Assembly (NCBI RefSeq): GCF_900156465.1
Contig: NZ_LT707064.1
Coordinates: 434,001-498,000 of the forward strand
DNA length: 64,000 nt
Source of the DNA: Pseudomonas sp. 7SR1
Lineage (GTDB): Bacteria > Pseudomonadota > Gammaproteobacteria > Pseudomonadales > Pseudomonadaceae
Reading direction: 5' to 3'
Shown here piece by piece: positions 1 through 8,082 of this stretch. A program made the translations under genes and the position numbers. The notes below the pieces were generated by a model that was given only the letters and a program-made list of their open reading frames with translations, ran no database searches and was not told where the DNA came from. The number at the start of each line of letters is the position of its first letter. Within the stretch, counting starts at the first letter, position 1.

Positions 1-58
1 GGGGTTCGTGGACCGGCAGCGTGGAGATTTTCGGGACGATGATGCTTTGCGAATTCAT
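1..58 (-). CDS. 5' end of an unidentified protein, cut by the window edge
   Basis: An ATG at 58 on the minus strand opens a frame that stays open to the window edge and gives 19 residues beginning MNSQSIIVPKISTLPV. It lies 68 bases downstream of the TauE gene on the same strand, so the two could be co-transcribed. No convincing ribosome binding site is visible. Only the N-terminus is present, so no function can be assigned. Confidence 0.35.
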   Translation of the reverse strand, partial: MNSQSIIVPKISTLPVHEP

Positions 59-125
59 GGCGAGGCCCGCTGTTTCCCTTGCTGAGCGAATGAAGGCCGG
101 CAGCTTAATCCCTGGCCGGGCCAGG

Positions 126-893
126 TCAAGCACTCAGGTAGCGCACGATCAACGCGATGCCGCTGGCGAGCACCAGCCAGGTGACCAGGCGCACGAATGC
201 CTCGCGGGACATCCGCAGGGTCAGGCGACGCCCCACCCACAAGCCCAGCGCCATGGCCGGCAACAAGCACAGCGCCAGTACCAGCAAGGGTAGCTCGGCA
301 TATACCCCGGCGATGACGAACAGCGTCAAGCGCACCACGGTACTGCAACTGATCAGCGCGTTTTGCGTGGCGCGGGCCGGGTCCTTGGGCAAGCGGCTGT
401 TCAGATAGATGGCGTATAAAAAGCCGCCACTGCCAAACAGCGCACCGAACATCCCGCCCACCGTCCCCATCGGCAGCGCCCACAGCGCCGACAGCTGCGC
501 CGGCCGGGCCTTTACCCACAGGCTGTAGATCGCATAGGCGCTGATGAACAGTCCCATCAATAACAGCAGCAGGTCGGATTTGAGGTTGAGCAGGAATATC
601 ACCCCCAAGGTGCAACCCAGGGCCATGCATGGCAGCAAGCGCAGCAGCTCCGACCGGGACACGTCCCGCCGCGACGGCAGCAGGTTGCCGAATGCGGCGA
701 CGAAATCCAGCAGCACCAGCAGCGGCACGATTTTCGACAGGGGCATGAACAGCAACAGAATCGGCGCGGCCACCAGCGCCGTCCCGAACCCGGCGATGCC
801 GAACACGATGTAGGCCAGGGCTATGGCCGAGCCGATCACCAGCCATTCCAAGGGGGCAAATGCCCACTGGCCCAACCACGACAGCAGATTCAT
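126..893 (-). CDS. TauE/SafE family sulfite/anion exporter-like permease
   Basis: This 255-residue inner-membrane protein has eight or so hydrophobic segments, which is typical of the TauE/SafE (DUF81) family. The family motif near the N-terminus (GIAGFGTALVAAPILLL, about residues 32-48) and its second-half echo (GGMFGALFGSGGFLYAI, about 146-162) reflect the usual internal duplication. Family members are proposed to export sulfite, sulfoacetate or other organic anions, but the substrate here cannot be read from sequence. The gene is divergent from xseA, with a REP pair between them. It is unrelated in sequence detail to the second TauE-type protein at 34.3 kb. Confidence 0.85.
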   Translation of the reverse strand: MNLLSWLGQWAFAPLEWLVIGSAIALAYIVFGIAGFGTALVAAPILLLFMPLSKIVPLLVLLDFVAAFGNLLPSRRDVSRSELLRLLPCMALGCTLGVIFLLNLKSDLLLLLMGLFISAYAIYSLWVKARPAQLSALWALPMGTVGGMFGALFGSGGFLYAIYLNSRLPKDPARATQNALISCSTVVRLTLFVIAGVYAELPLLVLALCLLPAMALGLWVGRRLTLRMSREAFVRLVTWLVLASGIALIVRYLSA

Positions 894-978
894 CCGACAC
901 TTCCTTGCTGAGGAGAGCGGGGACTTTAGCCAGTTGTGTCACGGCATATCCAGCATTTGTGGTGACAGGTGCACCGCT

Positions 979-1072
979 ATCGCGAGCAAGCTCGCTCCCG
1001 CAAATGGCTCCCTGGTGTTCACAAAGCTTGCGACCACCCAAGATCCCTGTGGGAGCGAGCTTGCTCGCGATG
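979..1072. repeat. REP pair in inverted orientation
   Basis: Two copies of a REP-type palindrome lie head to head: ATCGCGAGCAAGCTCGCTCC at about 979-1001 and GGGAGCGAGCTTGCTCGCGA at 1051-1070. They sit between the divergent TauE and xseA genes, so they do not serve as a simple transcription terminator. Inverted pairs of this kind are the usual mobile unit (BIME-like) of Pseudomonas REP sequences. Confidence 0.8.
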
Positions 1073-1140
1073 AAGGCAACCCGGTCCGATTTGTCTTCAC
1101 TCATGGAGATTCACCGACGAATGCCCTTATCATGCCGCCC

Positions 1141-2520
1141 ATGATTAAAGATCCCTTTGCCCGACTGGGCCTGGACCGCGAGGTCCTGACTGTCAGCCAG
1201 CTCAACGGCCGTGCGCGGGTGTTGCTTGAAGACGTGTTCAGCAATATCTGGGTCGAGGGGGAAATTTCCAACCTGGCCCGGCCCGCCTCCGGCCATGTGT
1301 ATTTCACCCTCAAGGACAGTGGCGCCCAGGTGCGTTGCGCGCTGTTCCGGCAGAACGCCGCGCGGGTGCGCCAGGCCCTGAAAGACGGGTTGGCGGTCAA
1401 GGTGCGCGGCAAGGTCTCGCTGTTCGAAGGGCGCGGCGACTATCAACTGATCCTCGACACCGTGGAGCCGGCCGGCGACGGCGCCCTGCGCCTGGCTTTC
1501 GATGCCCTCAAGGAAAAGCTCAGCGCCGAAGGCCTGTTCAGCGCCGAGCGCAAGGTGCCGCTGCCGGCCCATCCGCAACGCATCGGCATCATCAGTTCGC
1601 CCACCGGCGCGGTGATCCGCGACATCATCAGCGTGTTCCGCCGCCGGGCGCCGCAGATCGCCCTGACGTTGATTCCCACCGCCGTACAGGGTCGCGAAGC
1701 CACCGCGCAGATTGTCCGCGCCCTGAAACTGGCGGATACCCGCGGTTTCGACGCGCTGATCCTGGCCCGGGGCGGCGGTTCGCTGGAGGATCTGTGGTGC
1801 TTCAACGAAGAGGCCGTGGCCCGGGCGGTGGATGCCTGCGTCACGCCAATCGTCAGTGCCGTCGGCCATGAGACCGATGTGTCCATCAGCGATTTCGTCG
1901 CCGACGTGCGTGCCCCCACCCCCTCCGCCGCCGCCGAACTGCTGGCGCCGGATGCCGGCGAACTGGTGCGGCGGGTCGAAAGCCTGCACCGACGGCTGGT
2001 GATGCGCATGCGCGACCGCCTGATGCGCGACCAACTGCGCCTCGAAGGCCTGACCCGGCGCCTGCGTCATCCGGGCGAGCGCCTGCGTCAGCAGGCCCAG
2101 CGCCTGGACGACCTGGACATGCGTCTGCGCCGGGCCTTCGAACGCAGCCTCGATAACCGTCGCGAACGCCTGATTCGCCTGGAAACCCGCCTCACCGGAC
2201 AGCATCCGGGCCGCCAGCTGGCTTTGTTGCGTCATCGCCTGGACAGCCTGGCCGAGCGCCTGCCCCGGGCCATGAACGAAGGCCTGAAGGCGCGTCGCCT
2301 GCAATTGCAGAACCAGATGCAGACCCTGCACATCGTCAGCCCCCTGGCGACCCTCGGCCGGGGCTATAGCATCCTTTTGGACGAACGCGGCCATGCGATC
2401 CGCGATGCCGGGCAGACCCACACCGGCCAGCGCCTGACCGCCCGGCTCGGCGAAGGCGAACTGCTGGTGCGGGTCGAAGACAACCACCTGACGCCGGTCA
2501 CCCTTTCTCTACTGGATTGA
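1141..2520 (+). CDS. xseA: Exodeoxyribonuclease VII large subunit
   Basis: XseA is the large catalytic subunit of exonuclease VII, which with XseB degrades single-stranded DNA from both ends. The 459-residue product starts MIKDPFARLGLDREVLTVSQ. It has the N-terminal OB-fold DNA-binding domain (about residues 10-110, including SNLARPASGHVYFTLKD), then the family core with PAHPQRIGIISSPTGAVIRD, ILARGGGSLEDLWCFNEE and SAVGHETDVSISDFVADVRA, and finally a long arginine-rich helical region. The ATG at 1141 is chosen because the family N-terminus begins there. The open frame extends upstream to 823 but runs through the REP pair and the divergent gene. It is followed after 3 bases by the M23 peptidase gene, so the two are probably co-transcribed. 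Confidence 0.97.
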   Translation: MIKDPFARLGLDREVLTVSQLNGRARVLLEDVFSNIWVEGEISNLARPASGHVYFTLKDSGAQVRCALFRQNAARVRQALKDGLAVKVRGKVSLFEGRGDYQLILDTVEPAGDGALRLAFDALKEKLSAEGLFSAERKVPLPAHPQRIGIISSPTGAVIRDIISVFRRRAPQIALTLIPTAVQGREATAQIVRALKLADTRGFDALILARGGGSLEDLWCFNEEAVARAVDACVTPIVSAVGHETDVSISDFVADVRAPTPSAAAELLAPDAGELVRRVESLHRRLVMRMRDRLMRDQLRLEGLTRRLRHPGERLRQQAQRLDDLDMRLRRAFERSLDNRRERLIRLETRLTGQHPGRQLALLRHRLDSLAERLPRAMNEGLKARRLQLQNQMQTLHIVSPLATLGRGYSILLDERGHAIRDAGQTHTGQRLTARLGEGELLVRVEDNHLTPVTLSLLD

Positions 2521-2523
2521 TTC

Positions 2524-3345
2524 ATGCCGCGATCTCTCGCCCCCCTGCTGTTGCTGTGCCTGACCATCAATGCCCACGCCGACAGCTACATCACCCGTCT
2601 GCTGAACAAACCGGTACCCGGCGGCGTGGCCGTGGTGGACCTGGGCAGCGCGACCCAGGCCCCCAAAGTCAGCTACCAGGGCAAACCGGTGCTGGTGGTC
2701 AAGGAACAGCAGAACTGGCTGGCGATCGTCGGCATCCCGCTGACGGTCAAGCCCGGCACCGAGCAGATCAAAAGTGGCGGCAGCACCCAGCCCTTCGTGG
2801 TCGGCTACAAGAAGTACCCCGAGCAACACATCACCTTGAAGAACAAGCGCCAGGTCAACCCGAACCCGGCGGACCTCAAGCGCATCGACGCCGAACTGGC
2901 CGTACAGTTGAAGGCCTACCGCACCTTCAGCCCGAACATTCCCAGCAACCTGTTGCTGGACAAGCCTGTCGATGGCCCACTGTCGAGCAAGTTCGGCGTG
3001 CGCCGCTTCTTCAATGGTGAAGAGCGCAACCCGCATTCGGGCCTGGACTTCGCCGTACCCGCCGGGACGCCCATCAAGACCCCGGCCGCAGGCAAGGTGA
3101 TCCTCACCGGCAATTACTTCTTCAACGGCAATACGGTGTTCGTCGATCACGGCCAGGGCTTCATCAGCATGTTCTGTCATATGTCGAAAATCGATGTGAA
3201 GGTCGGTCAGCAGTTGGCCAGGGGAGCGGTCGTGGGCAAAGTGGGTGCAACCGGACGGGCAACAGGGCCGCACATGCACTGGAACATCAGCCTGAACGAT
3301 GCGCGAGTGGATCCGGCGATTTTCATCGGGGCGTTCCAGCCCTGA
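2524..3345 (+). CDS. Secreted M23 family metallopeptidase
   Basis: This 273-residue protein has a cleavable signal peptide (MPRSLAPLLLLCLTINAHA, cut near residue 19) and a C-terminal M23/LytM peptidase domain (about residues 150-265). The zinc-binding and catalytic residues are visible in PHSGLDFAVPAGTPI (HxxxD), MFCHMSKIDVKVGQ and GPHMHWNI (HxH), so it should be an active peptidoglycan endopeptidase rather than a degenerate EnvC/NlpD-type activator. The N-terminal part (about 25-110) looks like a periplasmic beta-rich prodomain. It begins 3 bases after the xseA stop codon, a conserved Pseudomonas arrangement with no obvious functional link. Confidence 0.92.
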   Translation: MPRSLAPLLLLCLTINAHADSYITRLLNKPVPGGVAVVDLGSATQAPKVSYQGKPVLVVKEQQNWLAIVGIPLTVKPGTEQIKSGGSTQPFVVGYKKYPEQHITLKNKRQVNPNPADLKRIDAELAVQLKAYRTFSPNIPSNLLLDKPVDGPLSSKFGVRRFFNGEERNPHSGLDFAVPAGTPIKTPAAGKVILTGNYFFNGNTVFVDHGQGFISMFCHMSKIDVKVGQQLARGAVVGKVGATGRATGPHMHWNISLNDARVDPAIFIGAFQP

Positions 3346-3535
3346 GTTCATGGTGGGGCTACTGGCCTCAGACCCATCTTCCGTGAATTGCCAAGCTCAA
3401 AACATCGACGCAATTTCCAACATAAAAGCTCCAGATATTCGCGATTAAATCTCGCAAAATCGCTCAAAATCAGAACTTCTCTCAATTTTTTTCGATTGCT
3501 TGCGATCCTCTGCCCACCCGGTTAGGGTTGAGGGC
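3346..3535 (+). other. Leader region upstream of leuA without a recognised gene
   Basis: This 190-base stretch follows the M23 gene and precedes the leader ORF. It is AT-richer than its surroundings, as expected for a promoter region, and includes runs such as CTCAATTTTTTTCGATTGC. No confident -35/-10 pair can be assigned by eye. Confidence 0.4.
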
Positions 3536-3613
3536 ATGAAAACCTCTCACACCCTCATCCAGCTTCGCCAGCACCGCAGCCTGTGCCTCGTCAGCGCACG
3601 ACTGCCGGGCTGA
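3536..3613 (+). CDS. Putative leucine-rich leader peptide of leuA
   Basis: A 25-codon ORF lies 91 bases upstream of leuA and encodes [20 protein letters not shown] followed by ARLPG. Five of its 25 residues are leucine, with one Ile and two near-terminal hydrophobics. A good Shine-Dalgarno sequence (GAGGG, 3530-3534) sits close upstream of its ATG. Its size, position and leucine content fit a ribosome-mediated attenuation leader sensing charged tRNA-Leu. A GC-rich stretch ending in six Ts follows at about 3660-3676, but the competing hairpins could not be resolved convincingly by eye. Coding is inferred from position and ribosome binding site only. Confidence 0.55.
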   Translation: MKTSHTLIQLRQHRSLCLVSARLPG

Positions 3614-3639
3614 ATCGCGGCACCTCGTTCCGGCTGAGA

Positions 3640-3684
3640 AGCCACCCGTTCGAACCACCGGCAGGCCGCCTTTTTTCGGCCACG
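3640..3684 (+). terminator. Possible attenuator before leuA
   Basis: Between the leader stop codon and leuA lies a GC-rich segment followed by TTTTTT (about 3670-3676) and then CGGCC. GGCCG and CGGCC can pair around the T run, and a second GCCGC can pair with GCGGC at about 3617-3621. These are alternative weak stems rather than one strong terminator, so this is only a candidate attenuator that needs folding calculations. Confidence 0.3.
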
Positions 3685-3704
3685 ACAATAAAAGGATTCC
3701 GCCC

Positions 3705-5384
3705 ATGAGCATGCTCAAAGACCCGTCTTCCAAATACCGCGCCTTCCCGACCATCAACCTGCCGGATCGCACCTGGCCGTCGAAGACCATCACCACCGCG
3801 CCGATCTGGTGCAGCTCCGACCTGCGCGACGGCAACCAGTCGCTGATCGAACCGATGGACGCGGTCAAGAAACTGCGTTTCTGGAAAACCCTGGTCGCCG
3901 TCGGCGTCAAGGAAATCGAAGCTTCGTTCCCGGCCGCTTCCCAGACCGACTTCGACTTCGTGCGCACCCTCATCGAGGAAGGCCACATCCCGGACGATAC
4001 CACCATCCAGGTGCTGACCCAGGCTCGTGAAGACCTGATCGCCCGCACGTTCGAATCCCTGCGCGGCGCGAAAAAAGCCATCGTCCACCTGTACAACGCC
4101 ACCTGCCCATCGTTCCGCCGCATCGTGTTCAACCAGGACAAGGAAGGCGTGAAGGAAATCGCGGTGAACGCGGCCAAGCTGTTCGTCAAATACGCCGCCC
4201 AGCAGCCGCAAACCCAGTGGCAGTTCGAATACTCCCCGGAAACCTTCAGCGCCACCGAGCTCGAGTTCGCCAAGGAAGTCTGCGATGCGGTCATCGAAGT
4301 GTGGAACCCGACGCCCGAGCGCAAGGTGATCCTCAACCTGCCCGCCACCGTGGAAGTCGCCACGCCGAATGTCTATGCCGACCAGATCGAATGGTTCGGC
4401 CGCAACATCACCCGTCGCGACAGCGTGATCATCAGCCTGCACACCCACAACGACCGTGGCACCGGTGTGGCCGCCACCGAACTGGGCCTGATGGCCGGCG
4501 CCGACCGTGTCGAAGGCTGCCTGTTCGGCAACGGCGAGCGTACCGGCAACGTCGACCTGGTGACCGTGGCACTGAATCTCTACACCCAGGGCATCGACCC
4601 TGAACTGGACTTCTCCGACATCGACGGCGTGCGCAAGGTCGTCGAGGAATGCAACCAGATTCCGGTGCACCCACGCCATCCGTATGTCGGCGACCTGGTC
4701 CACACCGCATTCTCCGGCTCCCACCAGGATGCCATTCGCAAGGGCTTCGCCCAGCAGAAACCGGACGCCCTGTGGGAAGTGCCCTATCTGCCGATCGACC
4801 CGGCCGACATCGGCCGCAGCTACGAGGCGGTGATTCGTGTCAACAGCCAGTCGGGCAAGGGCGGCATCGCCTACCTGCTGGAACAGGAATACGGCATCAG
4901 CCTGCCCCGCCGCATGCAGATCGAATTCAGCCAGGTGGTGCAGCGCGAAACCGATCGCCTGGGCCTGGAAATGACCGCCCAGCAGATCCACAGCCTGCTG
5001 CAACGCGAATACCTGCAAGCCAACACCCCGTATGCGCTGGTCAGCCATCGCCTGCAGGAAGAAAACGGCCACAGCGCCGTGGAAGTGGAAGTGGCCAGCA
5101 AGGGCCAGGGCGAAACCAACCTGCACTGGCGCGGCAAGGGCAACGGCGCCCTGGAAGCGCTGGTGGCCGGCCTGCCGATTCCCGTGGAAATCATGGACTA
5201 CAACGAACATGCCATCGGCGCCGGCACCAACGCCAAGGCCGCGGCCTATATCGAGCTGCGGGTCAACGGTGAGCGCGCGGTACACGGCGTAGGCATCGAT
5301 GAGAACATCACCACCGCCAGCTTCAAGGCTTTGTTCAGTGCGCTGAACCGCTCCCTGAGCCAGCCGGAAGCCAAGGCGGCCTGA
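3705..5384 (+). CDS. leuA: 2-isopropylmalate synthase
   Basis: LeuA condenses acetyl-CoA with 2-oxoisovalerate to give 2-isopropylmalate, the committed step of leucine synthesis. The product is 559 residues, which is the longer of the two bacterial LeuA forms. The DRE-TIM metallolyase barrel is shown by [13 protein letters not shown] (about residues 35-47, catalytic Arg and metal-binding Asp), the metal ligands in [11 protein letters not shown] and the [11 protein letters not shown] motif. The C-terminal regulatory domain (about 430-555) would bind leucine for feedback inhibition. The gene stands alone, followed by a strong terminator, and the small ORF in its leader suggests attenuation as well as allosteric control. 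Confidence 0.97.
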   Translation: MSMLKDPSSKYRAFPTINLPDRTWPSKTITTAPIWCSSDLRDGNQSLIEPMDAVKKLRFWKTLVAVGVKEIEASFPAASQTDFDFVRTLIEEGHIPDDTTIQVLTQAREDLIARTFESLRGAKKAIVHLYNATCPSFRRIVFNQDKEGVKEIAVNAAKLFVKYAAQQPQTQWQFEYSPETFSATELEFAKEVCDAVIEVWNPTPERKVILNLPATVEVATPNVYADQIEWFGRNITRRDSVIISLHTHNDRGTGVAATELGLMAGADRVEGCLFGNGERTGNVDLVTVALNLYTQGIDPELDFSDIDGVRKVVEECNQIPVHPRHPYVGDLVHTAFSGSHQDAIRKGFAQQKPDALWEVPYLPIDPADIGRSYEAVIRVNSQSGKGGIAYLLEQEYGISLPRRMQIEFSQVVQRETDRLGLEMTAQQIHSLLQREYLQANTPYALVSHRLQEENGHSAVEVEVASKGQGETNLHWRGKGNGALEALVAGLPIPVEIMDYNEHAIGAGTNAKAAAYIELRVNGERAVHGVGIDENITTASFKALFSALNRSLSQPEAKAA

Positions 5385-5401
5385 TCCTGGGCTGACATGC
5401 A

Positions 5402-5438
5402 AAAAAGGCCCCAGGGTGTGAATCCTGGGGCCTTTTTG
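5402..5438 (+). terminator. Rho-independent terminator of leuA
   Basis: A near-perfect hairpin (AAAAAGGCCCCAGG, loop GTGTGAAT, CCTGGGGCCTTTTTG) starts 17 bases after the leuA stop codon and ends in a T run. Confidence 0.9.
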
Positions 5439-5505
5439 TTTGACTTGGGATATGGGTTGCCGTCCGGGACCTGCTCGCGATAACGGCCTACCGCACTACC
5501 CCCTC

Positions 5506-5913
5506 TCAGGCATGGGTATCGATCCCGACCGTCATGGCCTGCAATAGCGCCGCTCGAAGCGTCTGCAGGGCCGCCTGGGTTCCCATGATCTGGGTCTGGA
5601 TGGCCATGGCCTGCTGAGCCTTCTGCTCTTCGCTGGCCTGGCTCTTCTGCACGCGAGCCAATTGCACCTGTTGCTGGGCCAGCAGTTTCTCGGTCTGCTC
5701 GATCTGCTTCTTGATCTGCTCGATCACATCCACACCCGTGCTGCTGGGTGCGCCGGCGACGTTAGCACCGCTGGTATCGACCTTCAGTGACTTTTCCTTC
5801 TCGCTGCCGGCGTCCGTGGTCGCGTCCGCAGTCTCCTCGGTCGTACCTTTGATCGACACCTTAGGGGCCGACATCGGATACGGGTTTACGGTCGTTGCGC
5901 TGATAGTGGTCAT
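5506..5913 (-). CDS. FlxA-like coiled-coil protein
   Basis: This 135-residue protein begins MTTISATTVNPYPMSAP. The start at 5913 is supported by AAGGAG seven bases upstream, in preference to the longer open frame. The first half (to about residue 65) is low-complexity and rich in Thr, Ala, Lys and Glu, so probably disordered. The second half (about 65-125) is a Gln-rich predicted coiled coil (IEQIKKQIEQTEKLLAQQQV, then further heptads), resembling the FlxA-like family. There is no signal peptide or membrane segment. Its function is unknown, and it is not near flagellar genes here. Confidence 0.7.
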   Translation of the reverse strand: MTTISATTVNPYPMSAPKVSIKGTTEETADATTDAGSEKEKSLKVDTSGANVAGAPSSTGVDVIEQIKKQIEQTEKLLAQQQVQLARVQKSQASEEQKAQQAMAIQTQIMGTQAALQTLRAALLQAMTVGIDTHA

Positions 5914-5979
5914 GAGCATTCTCCTTGGCTGACCGTTTATCGGCACGCAATAGCCGTTCTTGAGGGTTGAAACGATTCA

Positions 5980-6771
5980 TCAGATGAATTCGAAACGATC
6001 GGCATCCAGGTTCGCCGGAAACCGCGCACGATACGCCGCCAGGTCCGCCGCATTGAGATTCACCATGAACACGCCATCGGCCTCTCCCACGCTGAGCAAG
6101 GTCTCGCCCTGGAAGTCCAGCACCTGACTGTCCCCAGTGTAGGCAAAGCCCTTGCCGTCGGTGCCGATGCGGTTCACTGCCGCTACGTAACACAGGTTCT
6201 CGATGGCCCGGGCCGGCAGCAGGCGGTTCCAGTGCAAGCGCCGGGCGCCAGGCCAGTTGGCGGTGTACAGCAGCAGGTCGGTGTCCTCGGCGTCGCGGCT
6301 CCAGGCCGGGAAACGCAGGTCGTAGCAAATCAACGGGCGCACCCGCCAGCCCTTGAGTTCGAACAGCACCTGACGCTCACCCGGTGTGTAGTGGTTGTGC
6401 TCCCCGGCCATGCGAAACAGATGGCGCTTGTCATAGTGCAGCACCTCACCGTCCGGACGGGCCCAGAGCAGGCGGTTGCGATGGCTGCCGTCGGCGGCCT
6501 GGACAATCAGGCTGCCGGTGATCACCGCATCCAGCCTCGACGCCTGCGTCCTGAGCCAAACGCTGGTAGGCCCGTGCTCCGGTTCGGCCAGGGCCTGGGA
6601 CTCCATGGAAAAGCCGGTGGTGAACATTTCCGGCAAAATCACCAGGTCGGCCCCGCGGGCCTGTTCCAGCAGACTTTCGAAATGCTCCAGGTTGGCCTCG
6701 CGGTCGTGCCACGCCAGGGTGGTCTGGATCAGGGCAACATTGAGATTGGGCAACATACTCAGATCACGCAT
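5980..6771 (-). CDS. Omega-amidase (YafV-type nitrilase superfamily)
   Basis: This 263-residue cytosolic C-N hydrolase carries the nitrilase catalytic triad: Glu in VILPEMFTTGF, Lys in LHYDKRHLFRMAGEH and Cys in RPLICYDLRFPAWSR. The pattern, including the RLHWNRLLPARAIEN segment, matches the YafV/omega-amidase branch that hydrolyses alpha-ketoglutaramate or alpha-ketosuccinamate. The start at 6771 overlaps the upstream aminotransferase gene by 13 bases; an alternative ATG is at 6756, and neither has a clear ribosome binding site. The overlap implies translational coupling. The pair makes biochemical sense: a glutamine-using transaminase makes alpha-ketoglutaramate and this enzyme converts it to 2-oxoglutarate. 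Confidence 0.9.
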   Translation of the reverse strand: MRDLSMLPNLNVALIQTTLAWHDREANLEHFESLLEQARGADLVILPEMFTTGFSMESQALAEPEHGPTSVWLRTQASRLDAVITGSLIVQAADGSHRNRLLWARPDGEVLHYDKRHLFRMAGEHNHYTPGERQVLFELKGWRVRPLICYDLRFPAWSRDAEDTDLLLYTANWPGARRLHWNRLLPARAIENLCYVAAVNRIGTDGKGFAYTGDSQVLDFQGETLLSVGEADGVFMVNLNAADLAAYRARFPANLDADRFEFI

Positions 6772-7907
6772 AGCTTTTGCGCCGCTTCGCGCAGCGTCTC
6801 CTCGCGTTTGGCGAAGCACAGGCGCACCAGGCGCTGTCCCTCGGGAGGGGTCTGGTAGAACACCGACACCGGGATCGCCGCCACCCCGTGCTCACGGGTC
6901 ATCCAGACCGCCATGTCGACGTCATTCAGGTCCGGGCGGATCCGGGAATAATCCACCAGTTGGAAATAGGTGCCGGCCACCCGCTTGAAGCTGAACCGCG
7001 ACGGGGCCAGCAAGTCGCAGAACAGGTCGCGCTTGGCCTGGTAGAAATCGGGCAATTGCTCGACATGCTCCGGATGGTCGGCCATGTAGTCGGCCAGGGC
7101 GTATTGCAGCGGTGTCACCCCGCAAAAGCTGACGTACTGATGCACCTTGCGCAGCTCGGCGGTGAGGGCCGGTGGCGCCACGACGTAGCCGGTCTTCCAA
7201 CCGGTGACGTGGTAGGTCTTGCCGAAGGAGCTGACCACGAACGCGCGCCGATACAGCTCCTCATGGGCCAGGACACTGGCATGGGGCACGCCGTCGAAGA
7301 CCAGGTGTTCATACACCTCGTCGCTGACCAGATAGATGTCGCGATCACGGATCAACGCCGCCAACTGATCCAGCTCGGCCCGGCTGATCAGGGCCCCGCT
7401 GGGGTTGTGCGGTGTGTTGAGGATGATCATGCGCGTACGCGGGCCCAGGGCGTCACCGAGCTTCTGGAAGTCGATGGCAAAGTCATCCAGGCCCAGTTGC
7501 ACGTGCACGCACCTCCCACCGGCCAACTGCACCGCTGGCTCGTAACTGTCGTAGCTGGGGTCGAACACGATCACTTCGTCGCCGCTTTGCACCACCGCCG
7601 CGATGGCGCAGAAAATCGCCTGGGTCGCGCCTGGGGTCACGGTGACCTCCTGGTCGGCGTCGACATCGACGCCATAGCTGCGGGCGATCTTCGCCGTGAT
7701 CTGCTGACGCAACGCCGGCAGGCCGGTCATGGGCGAATACTGGTTATGGCCTTGGGCGATGTGCCGGCCGACCGCATCGCGCAGCGCCTGGGGGCCATCG
7801 AAATCGGGAAACCCCTGGGACAGGTTCAGCGCACCGGTCTGGGCGGCAAGCTGGGACATCTGGGTGAAGATGGTGATGCCGACATTCGGCAACTTGCTGG
7901 TGATCAT
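6759..7907 (-). CDS. Pyridoxal-phosphate aminotransferase, methionine/glutamine type (YbdL-like)
   Basis: This is a 382-residue fold-type I aminotransferase. The PLP lysine lies in SSFGKTYHVTGWKTGYV, and NTPHNPSG and VSDEVYEHLVFD are the other cofactor-contact motifs. The N-terminus (MITSKLPNVGITIFTQMSQL, then NLSQGFPDFDG) is typical of the YbdL/kynurenine-glutamine transaminase group, which prefers methionine and uses glutamine as amino donor. The last bases overlap the start of the omega-amidase gene. A role in methionine salvage (transamination of 4-methylthio-2-oxobutyrate) is likely from the family and the pairing, but exact specificity is inferred. Confidence 0.9.
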   Translation of the reverse strand: MITSKLPNVGITIFTQMSQLAAQTGALNLSQGFPDFDGPQALRDAVGRHIAQGHNQYSPMTGLPALRQQITAKIARSYGVDVDADQEVTVTPGATQAIFCAIAAVVQSGDEVIVFDPSYDSYEPAVQLAGGRCVHVQLGLDDFAIDFQKLGDALGPRTRMIILNTPHNPSGALISRAELDQLAALIRDRDIYLVSDEVYEHLVFDGVPHASVLAHEELYRRAFVVSSFGKTYHVTGWKTGYVVAPPALTAELRKVHQYVSFCGVTPLQYALADYMADHPEHVEQLPDFYQAKRDLFCDLLAPSRFSFKRVAGTYFQLVDYSRIRPDLNDVDMAVWMTREHGVAAIPVSVFYQTPPEGQRLVRLCFAKREETLREAAQKLCVI

Positions 7908-7984
7908 CGAGGGTTCCCTGCTCTACACCCGGCTCTGGCGCGGCGCGGGAGAGTTCGAGGATAGCCCAATCGCCAGGTATGAAA

Positions 7985-8010
7985 AAGGGTGCCACCCAGG
8001 GCACCCTTTC
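7985..8010 (-). terminator. Terminator after der
   Basis: Read on the minus strand, AAGGGTGCC, loop TGGGT and GGCACCCTT form a hairpin followed by TTTTTC. It lies about 75 bases beyond the der stop codon and before the aminotransferase gene. Confidence 0.8.
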
Positions 8011-8033
8011 TTATGCTGACACAACTCATACCT

Positions 8034-8059
8034 TGTGGGAGCGAGCTTGCTCGCCCCAC
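8034..8059. repeat. Single REP element
   Basis: GTGGGAGCGAGCTTGCTCGC followed by CCCAC is the same REP palindrome found between TauE and xseA. It sits between the der stop codon and the der terminator. Confidence 0.75.
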
Positions 8060-8082
8060 AGTGGATCTGCGGTGACTATCGA

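Noticed and set aside
979..1072. CRISPR-like repeats
   Set aside because: The repeated units are inverted, few and without regular spacers; they are REP palindromes. No CRISPR array or cas gene is seen in the window.
823..1140. N-terminal extension of xseA
   Set aside because: The extra codons run through a REP pair and the divergent TauE gene, and the family start is at 1141.
3591..5402. A 603-codon minus-strand open frame opposite leuA
   Set aside because: leuA on the plus strand has full family motifs; the long antisense frame results from GC-rich third positions.
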